Shown piece by piece: positions 13,014 through 24,735 of a stretch of DNA of 64,000 nt. The stretch covers positions 129,764,685 to 129,828,684 of the forward strand of contig JBOZIK010000001.1 of NCBI GenBank assembly GCA_051453625.1, written 5' to 3'. The notes beneath the pieces are model-generated. The model ran no database searches, was not told where the DNA came from, and saw nothing but the letters and a program-made list of their open reading frames with translations. The stretch comes from Welwitschia mirabilis (lineage: Eukaryota; Gnetophyta; Gnetopsida; Welwitschiales). Within the stretch, counting starts at the first letter, position 1. Each line of letters starts with the position of its first letter. The position numbers were made by a program, and so were the translations under genes.

Positions 13014-14589
13014 TTACAAATTATGAGTATCATTATATAATTCATTTAAGGTACTACTCAAAGAATGGATCCAAGAAGTATTTGAGGGCTTTTGAGAATG
13101 TTTAATAAGATTGAGAATCTTCTGAAGATTAAACTCTAAGCATGAATTATCATCAAGAAGACAAGGCTTACCCCAATTTAAAATTCCACAATATTCCAAT
13201 TCAAACTTTTGAAAAGAATAATTATCAGAAGCACTATGTAAAGTAAACTAGATAGAAAAAGAATGAATGTTACTTTGAGTATCACATGAAATTTTCAAAA
13301 AAAAAAGAGATTAAGAGATAAGAGAAATAAGCTCTTCAAAGTTATGAGTTTTATAAGAATCAAGAAAAGGAATATGGCCTTGACAATTATATGAAGATTT
13401 TATTAGAAGAGATGGAGAACGATTATCTTTATCAATGTCATAAGATAATATAAAAGTGAAAGTAGAAGTGGATATAGAAGTGGAAGGAAGGATGTGATTT
13501 AAAGTTGAAAATAAAAACATATGTGAAAAGGATGTAGAAGTATGAGTAGAATGAAAAAGTCTATCTTATACAAATTTTAAATAAATCTCTGTGAGTCCTT
13601 CATTGTGATCAATTTTTTTACTATTATCTTTATCATTATTTTTTTGGGTTGTTGCTTTACTTTTTTTATCATTGTTTGTAACTAAATCTTCTTTCTTTTA
13701 TTGAATATCATGCTTTAAATTATTGGATTCATCGAAAAGAGAAATAAGAGCATCATCTTTGTTATTGATTAAAAATTTTTTAGATGTTTCATGAATGGAT
13801 TCGTCATCTTGATTATCTAGTAGTGAATGGATGGTAGTAATATAATTTAAAATCTTAATATCATCTAATGAATGGTCATCTACATCTTGATTATTGAAAA
13901 ATTGATTTGAGTTATTATTCTCTCCCCTTTTCTCATCTCCTAATGAGTAGGATGTTGAAGTTTAATCCGAAATTTCATCTTCTATTTAAAAGCAAGAATA
14001 ATTATCATCTATGTCTAAGTTCTCCTCATTTTCCTCAAGGTAGGATGAAGTAGAATAGTTTTGACAATGTTGTATTATAAAAGAACCTTGAATTGGTAAC
14101 ACCATTTGTTGCAAGATTTTAACTAAAGTTTCTAGGTTTCTTCATTTCATCAATTATTTAGTTTAATGGATTATTTTATTCCTCATAGTAGGTTATGAGA
14201 GATAATTCTTCTTCATAGTAATACATGGGAGATGGTTGGATTTGACAAAAATGATTATAGGAAGTTTGTCTAAATGATATGGAATATCTAAAATGTGAAG
14301 AATCTTCATTGTTATTTCTATATGATATTTAAAATGAAGAGGTGAAAGAATAAGAAGATTGAAAAGAGGAAGAGGCCCAATTCCTACTTTCAACAACATT
14401 TTGTGTTGTTCTCCCTCTCAAAAAAGCCTCTTAAAGTGTTTTATCATTATAAACCTCAAAATCTTTTACGTTTCTCCTCTTTTTTGTAAAGAACTCTTAA
14501 AGTGTTTTCTTACTATGATCCTTAGAATGTTTTAAGCTTCTTCTTCTTCTAGTAAGAATTTCCCCAATGGCCCTTCTATTAATATTCAT
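13014..14589 (-). pseudogene. Decayed gag-position ORF, unit 1
   Basis: Same ORF as in unit 4 (see 31304-32877), from an ATG at 14587-14589 to a TAA at 13014-13016. The N-terminus reads MNINRRAIGEILTRRRRSLK. The C-terminal 61 codons (13014-13199) are open and end ELYNDTHNL. In between, frameshifts and stops break it up; for example a Leu-Gln-Glu seen as CTT CAA GAG in the repeats is CTT TAA GAG here. No function can be assigned. Confidence 0.7.
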
Positions 14590-15614
14590 TAAAGCAATTA
14601 AGAAGAATGGAATAAGATAATTTTATTTTAAGATGATAAGGAAGATAAGTACACAATAAAGATTAAGTACTTTTCTCTTTAATGTTTTATTGTTTAATTA
14701 AAATTATTAATCCTTAACACTTAAAAGATGCATGGTGGCTATTATTCTAACTGTCGGAAAAATAACTAATAAAATGACTATAGTGAAAAATGAAAATTTG
14801 ATTTTGAAATAATAAAAACAAGAAAGATAAAAAATTCTTGGAACTTGTGTACTTGTGATGTGCATACTTGGATTTTGCTTGAAGTCAAATAATCCTTCTC
14901 TGATATTTTCTTTAATCAAGTTTTGCTTCCTTTGATATTTTTTCTTTTTACCAGAATTCACTATGTCCTTGCATGTTTAGACAGTCAATCAAAACCAAAA
15001 TTAAAAATAATAGATTATCATCCACCTAATTATGGGGATGACAAGAAGAATGATGATCATAGAAAAATTAAACTTTGAAAATTATAGAAAATGAAAAATT
15101 AAAGTGTCATCCAGCTTTTTGTAAGAACGACGAGAAGGATGATGATAACAGTAACATAAAATCAAAACTCAAAAATTTAAAAAAATTACTGAAAATGGAA
15201 AAAAAACTATATTATCATTTAGGTTGTCATGGAAACGATAGAGAAGATGACAGTAACTTATTTAAAATTGTGAAAAAGAAAAATTATGAACTTATGCAAA
15301 CAAAAGAACAGATTGTCGTTAGGCTGTTATGGAGATAACCAAGAATATGATAGTAACTTTATTAACAAACTATGAATAGAAGAAAAATTACAAAAACACA
15401 AATTTATTTTGAAATTTTAAAACTATTGTGCCCAATGTTGTGGGAATAATAGAGGAAATGATAGGGTCCCTAAAAACTATGGAAAATAAAATTTTGCTAA
15501 AGTAACCTATTTTAAGTTATTCTAAAAATATAGTAGTAATTCAAATAAATAACCTGAATAGAAGATTCAAGGTAGTTATGTATTTAGTGATAATTCTATA
15601 GCTCCATGCAACCT
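14590..15614 (-). other. Leader of unit 1 with hairpin motif cluster
   Basis: Non-coding stretch between the primer site and the ORF start. Five diverged copies of the motif whose core is CTGTCATGGGGATGACAG lie at about 15015-15060, 15108-15150, 15212-15256, 15312-15350 and 15424-15466. An 87-codon plus-strand open frame (15075-15338) runs through the motif copies and repeats a Cys-His-Gly-Asp-Asp-Arg-like phrase; I treat it as a by-product of the repeats because it is not kept in other units. Confidence 0.6.
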
Positions 15615-15632
15615 TCCCTGACAATAGTGCCA
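15615..15632 (-). other. tRNA-Asp-type primer binding site, unit 1
   Basis: The minus strand reads TGGCACTATTGTCAGGGA. The complement of the plant tRNA-Asp 3' end is TGGCGCCGTTGCCGGGGA (known from plant Athila/Tat-type elements); 13 of 18 bases match and all five differences are C-to-T or G-to-A transitions. It sits 3 bases inside LTR 2, the normal place for the minus-strand DNA primer. Confidence 0.75.
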
Positions 15633-15635
15633 AAA

Positions 15636-16950
15636 TGTTGTAGTATGAATTTATGCAATCCTAAAGTTCTTTAGAAAAACCTATAGATTAAATAAGACGA
15701 AAGTTCACCCTAATGTAGTAATCCCAATGAAGGCACTAAGCTTAGAGTTAGAGAATTTATTTTCAAAGATATTTTTAGACTTTTATATTTTATTAACTAA
15801 AAGTAAATAACAAAGTAAAATGCAATGCAAAGTGAATGGAGATGAAATGAAAATGGAAGTGGAATGGATTCTATTGANNNNNNNNNNNNNNNNNNNNNNN
15901 NNNNNNNNNNNNNNNNNNNNNNNNNNNNNNNNNNNNNNNNNNNNNNNNNNNNNNNNNNNNNNNNNNNNNNNNNNNNNNNNNNNNNNNNNNNNNNNNNNNN
16001 NNNNNNNNNNNNNNNNNNNNNNNNNNNNNNNNNNNNNNNNNNNNNNNNNNNNNNNNNNNNNNNNNNNNNNNNNNNNNNNNNNNNNNNNNNNNNNNNNNNN
16101 NNNNNNNNNNNNNNNNNNNNNNNNNNNNNNNNNNNNNNNNNNNNNNNNNNNNNNTTAATTGTATTGATTCAAAGAACTTTTACCTCCATTTAGAATAAAA
16201 TAGCAGCACCTCAATGGAAGAGATTTAGCCTAATACTAAGGGAACTCCCTTCTGCAGCTACTAGATGGATATCTTATCCTTCAATCTTCCATCATAAGTA
16301 TATCAGGTACAAAAGATAAATTGAAAGTAAGAACAAGGGAGGTATTTATAGTTTTATATTAAAAGTTATAGAACGATAACCCTATAAGTCAGAGAAAAAA
16401 TCATAGTAGCTTAAGTGAAGCTCATGACCCCATTACAAGGTAATTTAACCCCTCTTATACAAAACATTTATCATCCTGAATATCATGGGGATGATACTGG
16501 GGATGACACCCCATAACAATAAATAAATCATTAGCTTTTAGCTCTACAATCAACCTCACAATTGTCTACAGAGATGTTGTCATGTCTTATGTTGTGGGAA
16601 TGACAATAGGGATAATACCTTCTCAGAAAAGGGGCTTCATTGGCTTCAAGCTCTAGTCCACATTACTATTACAATAGGTAGATACAGTGTTGTCATCCCC
16701 TCTGTCATGATGACATACTTTCAAAGCTCCTCAATCAAAGCAAATCATCCTTCTTCATCATTAATCTTCCTCTAACATACTAAGTACTAGAACATGCCTG
16801 AAGTACCTTCAATTATGCCAAGAATTATGTGTTTTTGTGATCATCTCATCGACTCTTCATAATCATCAAAATTGCATCCAAACCTATATAAATGTCTTAC
16901 AAATGTACTCCAAATACACCATCAAATTTTTATAAATTAGAATCATAACA
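15636..16950 (-). repeat. LTR 2
   Basis: From TGTTGTAGTATG to AATCATAACA. It includes a 277-N gap at 15878-16154 which, compared with LTR 4, is about the right size (roughly 283 bp expected), so this gap is probably a correctly sized one. Confidence 0.8.
15878..16154. other. Assembly gap, 277 N, within LTR 2
   Basis: The left flank corresponds to about 27616 and the right flank to about 27899 of LTR 4, so about 283 bp is expected and the N count fits. Open frames drawn across it are artefacts of N. Confidence 0.85.
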
Positions 16951-16965
16951 TAGCCCCCTACTTAG
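16951..16965 (-). other. Polypurine tract, unit 2 (best preserved)
   Basis: The minus strand reads CTAAGTAGGGGGCTA directly before the LTR start TGTTATG. This clean purine run defines the 3' end of the internal region and fixes the orientation of the family. Confidence 0.75.
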
Positions 16966-17121
16966 CCTTGTCAGTTTCTGACAAAGTTAGTGATTAACTA
17001 TATTGTGAGCTAATTTAAGTAGAATAGTTAGTAATTAGAAAAATAAAATTTGATTTTAATTTTATCATGTAGGAATAGACAACAAAAATTCATTAACTAA
17101 AACAATTACTACTATATTTAT

Positions 17122-17138
17122 AAGCCCCCTACTTAAAC
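17122..17138 (-). other. Second polypurine tract, unit 2
   Basis: The minus strand reads GTTTAAGTAGGGGGCTT, about 170 bp inside the first tract, with the same core. Confidence 0.6.
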
Positions 17139-18504
17139 ACATCATAATGGAATGAATGAATGTCATACACATAAAAAAATCGTAAAATGTAATAATGATA
17201 GTTTAAAAAATAATAATGTACATACATAATTTAAGAAAGTAAAGCTAAAACTGATGTGTAAAACTTAAGTAGTAATAATCTAAAATAATGATGTATGAAA
17301 AGTTCATTAATGTTTTCTATAAGAGGAAACGTATAAGAGTAAATATAGCATTTTACCTATAGATAATTTGAAACATTACTGCAAGAAAACTCTATGAATG
17401 GACTACTATACTCCTGTTAGATAAAGTCCATAAAATTTATTTAAGTAATATGAAATCATATCCAAATAAATCATTATAAATATGTATCATGAAAGCATAA
17501 AATAATCCTTTTAAAATTTTAAAAATTATAAATTTTTACTTAATANNNNNNNNNNNNNNNNNNNNNNNNNNNNNNNNNNNNNNNNNNNNNNNNNNNNNNN
17601 NNNNNNNNNNNNNNNNNNNNNNNNNNNNNNNNNNNNNNNNNNNNNNNNNNNNNNNNNNNNNNNNNNNNNNNNNNNNNNNNNNNNNNNNNNNNNNNNNNNN
17701 NNNNNNNNNNNNNNNNNNNNNNNNNNNNNNNNNNNNNNNNNNNNNNNNNNNNNNNNNNNNNNNNNNNNNNNNNNNNNNNNNNNNNNNNNNNNNNNNNNNN
17801 NNNNNNNNNNNNNNNNNNNNNNNNNNNNNNNNNNNNNNNNNNNNNNNNNNNNNNNNNNNNNNNNNNNNNNNNNNNNNNNNNNNNNNNNNNNNNNNNNNNN
17901 NNNNNNNNNNNNNNNNNNNNNNNNNNNNNNNNNNNNNNNNNNNNNNNNNNNNNNNNNNNNNNNNNNNNNNNNNNNNNNNNNNNNNNNNNNNNNNNNNNNN
18001 NNNNNNNNNNNNNNNNNNNNNNNNNNNNNNNNNNNNNNNNNNNNNNNNNNNNNNNNNNNNNNNNNNNNNNNNNNNNNNNNNNNNNNNNNNNNNNNNNNNN
18101 NNNNNNNNNNNNNNNNNNNNNNNNNNNNNNNNNNNNNNNNNNNNNNNNNNNNNNNNNNNNNNNNNNNNNNNNNNNNNNNNNNNNNNNNNNNNNNNNNNNN
18201 NNNNNNNNNNNNNNNNNNNNNNNNNNNNNNNNNNNNNNNNNNNNNNNNNNNNNNNNNNNNNNNNNNNNNNNNNNNNNNNNNNNTGTAAAAAGTACACTCA
18301 GGTATTGTATTTTTCAAAAAACTAAGGTCCAAATAAAATAGAAACCAATTGATAAAACATAAAAGGTATACAATAATTTTGTATTAAAATCAATTGTAAG
18401 TAGAAAAAGTAAAATGATAAAACTTTGATGGCATAATTTTTAGAATCCAAATCAGAGATAAATAAGTGATAAATTTCATTGACAAATAATATCTTATTGA
18501 AACA
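17139..18504 (-). mobile_element. Internal region of unit 2, non-coding half, mostly gap
   Basis: Only about 630 bp is readable. The gap at 17546-18283 joins unit positions equivalent to 29300 and 31084, so about 1.78 kb is expected where 738 N are given. What is readable matches the other units and has no recognisable domain. Confidence 0.6.
17546..18283. other. Assembly gap, 738 N, too short by about 1 kb
   Basis: By comparison with the gap-free unit 4, the missing stretch should be about 1.78 kb. Either the gap size is underestimated or this unit carries a deletion. Confidence 0.7.
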
Positions 18505-20401
18505 TTATAAATCATGAGTATCATTATGTAATTCATTTAAGGTACTACTTAAAGAATGAATCCAAGAAGTCTTTAAGGGATTTTAAGAATGATTAGTAAC
18601 ATTGAAAAGCTTCTTAAGGTTTAACTCTAATCATGGATTATCATCAAGAAGATAAGGCTTATCCTAATTCAAAATTTCAAGATATTCTAAGTTAAACTTT
18701 TGGAAAGAATAAGCATGAGAATCACTAGGTAAAGTGAACTAGATAGAAAAAGAATGAATGTTAGTTTGAGTATCACATTAAATTTTAGAAAAAAGAGATT
18801 GATAGATAGGAGAAATAGACTCTTCAAAGCTATGAGTTTTATGAGAATCAAGGAAAGAAACATGATCTTAAAAATTATATGAAGGTTTAATTGGAAGAGA
18901 TGGAGAATAATTATATTTATCAAGGTCACAAGGTAATGTGAAAGTGGAATTAGAAGTGGATGTAGTAGTGGAAGGAAGGATGTGATTTGAAGTTGGGCAT
19001 AAAGGAACATGTGAAAAGGATGTAGAAGTATGAGTAGAATGAACAAGTCTATCTTTTATGAAGTTTGAATAAATCTCTGTAGGTTCTTCATTATGATCAA
19101 TTTCTTCACTATTATCTTAATCATTTTTTTTATTGTGTTGTTGCTTCAGATTTTGTATCATTATTTGTAACTAAATATTCATTATTTTATTAAATATCAT
19201 GCTCTAAATTATTGGATTTATCGAAAATATTATCAAGAGAAATAANNNNNNNNNNGCAGAAGTAAAAGAAAGGATGTGATTTGAAGTTGTACATGAAGGC
19301 ATAGGTGGAAAGGATATAGAAGTATAAGTAAAATGAATAAGTCTATCCTTTATGAAGCTTGAATGAATATCTATGGCTCTTTCATTAAATTTTTCATTAT
19401 TGTCTTTATCATTATTTTGTTGGATTATTTTTTCACTTTCCTCTTCATTGTTTGTGACTATATCTTCCTTTTCTTATTAAATATTACTTTTGTTCTCTAA
19501 ATTATTAGATTCATCTAAAATATTATCAAGAGAAATAAGAGCATCATCTTTATTATTGATTGAAAATTTTTTATAAGTTTCATGAATGAATTCCTCATCC
19601 CAATTATATAGTAGTAAATGAATGGTAGTAATATAATCTAAAACCTTAATATCATCTAATGAATGGTTATCCACATCCTGATTGTTAAAAAATTGATTTG
19701 AGTTATTATTATCTTCCCTTTTCTGATTTCCTAAATGAGTAGGATGTTGAAGTTTGATTCAAAATTTCATCTTCTATTTAAAAGCAAAAATCATTATCAT
19801 CTATGTCTAAGTTCTCCTTATTTCCTCAAGGTAGGATGAAATAGGATAGTTTTGAGGATGTTGTGTTGTAAAATAATCTTGAATTGGTAATAGTGTTTGT
19901 TGCAGTATTTCAATAAACATTTCTAGGTTCTTGTTGGTGTGTTTTGGTTTTTCTTTATTTCATCAATCATTTCTTTTAATGGATCATTTTATTCGTCATA
20001 GTAGGTTATGGAAGATGATTCTTATTCATAGTACTACATAGGAGATGGTTGAATTTGATAAACATAATTGTAGGAAGTTTGTCTAAATGAGGTGGAATCC
20101 CTAAAATGTGGAGAACCTTCTTCATCATTTCCGTATGAGGTTTGAAAAGAAGAGGGGAAAGAATAAGAAGTTGAAAAGAAAAAGGGATCCAGTTCCTACT
20201 CTCAACAACATTTTATGTTATTTTCCCTCTTGCAAAAACCTCTTGAAGTATTTTATCATTATAAACCTCAAAATCTTTTATATTTCTTCTCCTTTTTGCA
20301 AAGATCTCTTAAAGTGTTTTCTTACTATGATCCTTAGAATATTTTAAGCTTCTTCTCCTTTCAGCAAAAAGTTCCCCAATGGCCCTTCTATCACTATTCA
20401 T
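18505..20401 (-). pseudogene. Decayed gag-position ORF, unit 2, with internal step back at a gap
   Basis: Starts at an ATG at 20399-20401 (MNSDRRAIGELFAERRRSLK) and ends at a TAA at 18505-18507. The three imperfect 23-residue repeats at the N-terminus are easy to read here; the first Gln of the second repeat is a TAA. About 290 bp are present twice, at 18962-19245 and 19256-19545, on either side of a 10-N gap, so the region is about 0.3 kb longer than in unit 4. The stretch 19477-19674 is open for 65 codons. Confidence 0.65.
19246..19255. other. Assembly gap, 10 N, flanks repeat about 290 bp
   Basis: Sequence right of the gap restarts at the unit position of about 18962. The two copies differ at many sites, so they probably come from different units joined by the assembler, or from an old small duplication. 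Confidence 0.75.
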
Positions 20402-21415
20402 TAAAGTAATTAAGAAGAATAAAGCAAGAGAATTCTATTTTAAGATGATAACGAAAATAAGTATTCAATAAAGATTAAGTGCTATTCTCTTTGATGTTTC
20501 ATCATTTAATTAAAATTGTTGATCCTTAATACTAAAAAGATGTGTAATGGCTGTTATTCTAACTGTTAGAAAAATAACTAACAGAATGACTATAGCGAGA
20601 AAGAAAAATCTATTGAAATAATAAAAATAGAAAAAAATTCTTAGACCTTGCATACCTATGGTATGCATACTTGGATTTTCCTTGAAGTCAAATAATCCTT
20701 TTCTGATATTTCCTTTAATAAAGTTCGCTCCCTCTAATATCTTATCTTTCTACTAGAATTCACTATGTTAGTGCATACTTAAATAGCTAAAAAAAGCCAA
20801 AATTAAAAATAATAGACTATTATCTACCTGGTTATGGGGATGATAGGGAGAACAATGATCACAAAAAAATTGAACTCTAAAAATTATAGAAAATGAAAAA
20901 TTAAACTATTATCTAGCCTATCATGAGGACGACGGGAAGGATGACGATCACACTAACATAAAATCAAAACTCAATAACTCAAAAAAATTATTAAAAATGA
21001 AAAAAATTAGATTATCATCTAGGCTATCATGGGGATGACAGAGAAAATGATATTAACTTATTTAAAATTGCAAAAAAGAAAAATTGTAAAATTTTGAAAA
21101 CAAAAGAATAGGTTATCATTCTGGCTGTCATGGGGAGGATAGAGAAGATAATAGTAACTTTATTAATGAACTATGAATCAAAGAAAAATTGTAAAAAGAG
21201 AACTTTATTTCAAAATTTTAAAACTATCATGCCTAATGTCATGGAATTAATAGAGAGTATGACAAGGTCCCTTAAAAAAATGGAAAATAAAATTTTGCTA
21301 AAGTAACCTATTTTAAGTTATGCTAAAAATACAACACTAATTCAAATAAATAACTTGAACAGAAGATTCAGGGTACTTATTTGCTAAGTGATAATTGTCC
21401 AGCTCCTTGCGGCCT
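20402..21415 (-). other. Leader of unit 2 with hairpin motif cluster
   Basis: Non-coding stretch with five diverged copies of the hairpin motif between about 20818 and 21262, spaced about 90-110 bp apart. Good copies are TATCATGAGGACGACGGGAA near 20920 and CTATCATGGGGATGACAG near 21025. Confidence 0.6.
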
Positions 21416-21433
21416 TCCCCAAAAATGGTATTA
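21416..21433 (-). other. tRNA-Asp-type primer binding site, unit 2 (degraded)
   Basis: The minus strand reads TAATACCATTTTTGGGGA, in the same place 3 bases from LTR 3. It keeps the 3' GGGGA but has lost much of the rest, nearly all by C-to-T or G-to-A change. Confidence 0.55.
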
Positions 21434-21436
21434 AAA

Positions 21437-22777
21437 TGTTGTAGTATGAATTTATGTAATCCTTAAGTTGTTTAGATAAACCTATAAATTAAATAACTTG
21501 TAAAAAACACACACTAGTATAGACAGGAGTTCACTTGAATGTCATAATCCCAATGAAGGCACTAGACTCAAAGTAAGAGAATTGATTTCTAAAGATATTT
21601 TTAATCATTTATCTTTGAATAACCAAAAGTAATTAACAAAGTAAAATGCAATGCAAATTAAATGAAGATGAAATGCAAATGGAATGGGAATGAATTCTTT
21701 TGAATCATAATCCTTATTTCATAATAACTAGATTCTCTATAATTCAAATCAATTAAGAAAAGTACTCAAGTTATTCCTAATCAACATGAACTATGAGATA
21801 TACCAAATAGAATATGAAATGCAATGTGAAATGAAAATGGAATAACAATGCAAATATAAACTGATAAAAATTAACCTTGATAAAGGTTTCCCTTATGATC
21901 TAAATAAATCATAGAATCATCACCTTAGACTACCATAAGGGACATAAATAGAATTGGAATGAAAAGCATAATTATATTGATTTAAATAACTTTTACATCC
22001 ACTTACAACAACATAGTAGCACCTCAATAGAAGAGACTTAGCCTAATACTAAAAGAACTTCTTTCTATAGCTATTAGATGGACCTATTATCTTCAGTCTT
22101 CTGTTATAAATATATCATGTATAAAAGATGAGTTGAAAGTAAGGAAAAGGGAGATATTAATAGTTTTACATTGAAAGTTTTAGAACCATAACCCTAAAAG
22201 TTAGAGAAGAAACCTTAGTAGCTTAAGTGGGATACATGACCACACCACAAGTTAATTTAGCCTTGCTTATACAAAACATTTATCATCTTGACTATCGTGG
22301 GGATAACATTAGGAATGATGCCCCATAATAACAAATAAATCATTAGCTTTCGGCTCCACAATTGGTCTTGTAGTTTTCTTTAGATGTGTTATCATTCCTT
22401 ATGTCATGGGAACAATAATGGAGATGACAACTCCTCAAAAAAGGGGCTTTGTTGGCTCTAAGCTTTAGTTCATATTGCTGTTATAAGAGGTAGATATAGT
22501 GTTGTCATTCCCTCTGTCATGAGGATGACAATAGGGATGACTCCCTTCCGAAGCTTCTTAGGTAAAGCAAATTAGCCTTCTTTATCATTAATCTTCCTCC
22601 AATATATTAAGTACTATAACATGCCTGAAATGCCTTCAATTATGTCAATAATTACATGTTTCCATGATCATCCCATCGATTCTCCATAATCATCAGAATT
22701 ACATTCAAACCTATATAAATGTCTTGTAAAAGTAGTCTAAATACACTATCAAACTACTACAAATTGGCATTATAACA
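21437..22777 (-). repeat. LTR 3
   Basis: 1341 bp without a gap, from TGTTGTAGTATG to GCATTATAACA. It has the three LTR hairpin motif copies, the last at about 22503-22545 reading CTGTCATGAGGATGACA. Confidence 0.85.
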
Positions 22778-24735
22778 TAGCTTCCTACTTAGACTTATTA
22801 GTTCCTAACAAAGTGAGTGATCAACTATAATGCGAGCCAATTTGACTAAGATAATTAGCAACTNNNNNNNNNNNNNNNNNNNNNNNNNNNNNNNNNNNNN
22901 NNNNNNNNNNNNNNNNNNNNNNNNNNNNNNNNNNNNNNNNNNNNNNNNNNNNNNNNNNNNNNNCCAAAAAGTTATTTGAAAAAAGAGTAAAAACCAAAAA
23001 AGTTATAAAAACAAAAAAGCACATGAAAAGTAGTAGAAAAAGTAGAAAGAAGGTAGAAAGTGAAAAATTTATTCTAAAAAACATAACCATTGTAAAAATA
23101 TATCTATGGAAAAGATGAAAATGCACTAAGTAAAAAGAAGCAATGCTCAAAAACTCCTCAAATATGCTCAAACTCATGGAAAAAGAAGAAATGGAACTCA
23201 TTAGATTATGATAAATTATCAAAAAGAAAACAACAAGCCTCTAGAAAAATTATAGGAAAACATCAATAAGAAACTACAAGATGATTAGATCCATAACATT
23301 ATGCTGAAAAAGTATGGGAAATGACTTTTAAAAATCCAATAAAACATCCAAACAAAAACAAAATGAAAATAGACAACTAGGAACATAAAGAATATTACTG
23401 ACTTACTCTAAATTCTAATCTAATAAATTCTCTTAGTAACAATCATAAAATCACTTAATAAAAGATGCATGAAAGTATGTAAAAATCCATAAAGTACCAC
23501 TCAAATAGGTAATGATTGTGACAATGTCAAGTATGTCTAATGTTATCAAATAATAAATTATAAGATAAAAGGCTATTAAAATAGGAGCTCATAAGCTATC
23601 ATCTCAAAATAACTCTGGAATCCAAAAAGTAAAGTGATCATGTGAAAGTACTATATAAAAATAAATAAAATGAGTTTAAAACATAAGCAATTCTTTTAAT
23701 GACACTAGAAACATCATTGATCTCGTAGCCTCTAAGTACAATTTTATTCTACCATGATGAGGGAAGTGCAACCACTGTCAGAGGAGTAAGGATCTATATA
23801 GCATGATCAACTAACCCTCTAATAAAGTTTACACAATTATCATATCGCACTACTAAAGGCTCCTCTCGAGAATATTTACCCTAGTGCACTTGAAGTAGGA
23901 TATTATGGGGATCATGTTTTGAGATATAACATGAAAGAGCATGGTCTTTATTCTTTTGCTTGCTTTTTTTCTTCTCTTTTTCTTTTTTTTAATTTAATTA
24001 ATTCCATATTACCAAGTACTTATAAGAATGAAAATGAAGTAATGAGATAAATAACAAGGAAGAACATGTTAAAATAACTAATTACTCATACCATTGAAAG
24101 AGAACAAAAGAACTAAGGCATATTCCTTCAAAATGAAGTTCATAGACATAGGAATGTTTGAAGATTATATGAAGATAATCTTATCATTTAAAATGCACAA
24201 GAAAAATATTTACTAATCATGGTAACTTCATAAAGTAAAAAATTAATCAACTTAAAGATGTGCAAGTAATAGCATAACATTTACCAAAAGAATCGACTAA
24301 AGCAGAATTTGGATAATGGTAGGAAAAAAATCCAAGACAAGTGCTTCTATAATGTTCAAGGTTTAATCAATAGATATGTCAATGATTTTTAACCCTTTAT
24401 TCATTAACTTTTAAATTTCCCAAGTTTTCAAATTGGAGGTTTCAATTGGGCCATTTAAAGATGTACTTTTTTTGAAAGATAAGGACCTAACCATTGAGAA
24501 GTTTAACTAATTATGTAAAAAATGCACTTAGGTATTATATTTTTTTAAAGAAATAAGGGGTAAAACAAATCGAAACTAATTGATAAAACATAAAAGATAT
24601 GAAATCATTTTGGAGTAAAATCAATTGAAGATAAAGAGAGTAAAATGATCAAACTTTGATAGCATAATTTCTAGAATCCAAATAAGAGATAAAGAAGTGA
24701 TAAATTTCATTGACAAATAATCTCTTATTGAAACA
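22778..24735 (-). mobile_element. Internal region of unit 3, non-coding half, with gap
   Basis: Begins with a decayed polypurine tract (TAGCTTCCTACTTAG on the plus strand). A 100-N gap at 22864-22963 removes the second polypurine tract and about 690 bp judged from unit 4. No pol domain is recognisable in the rest. Confidence 0.6.
22864..22963. other. Assembly gap, 100 N, about 690 bp expected
   Basis: Flanks correspond to unit 4 positions of about 28792 and 29487, so the placeholder is about 0.6 kb too short. Confidence 0.7.

Noticed and set aside
15075-15338. Plus-strand 87-codon ORF in the leader of unit 1
   Set aside because: It follows the hairpin motif repeats and is not kept in the other five units.
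17526-18332. Open frames of about 250 codons on the minus strand
   Set aside because: They are made almost entirely of N. The same holds for the frames over 15820-16193 and 50718-51458.
18687-19046. Minus-strand 119-codon ORF
   Set aside because: It is an off-frame reading of the decayed element ORF; the frame shared among units is a different one.
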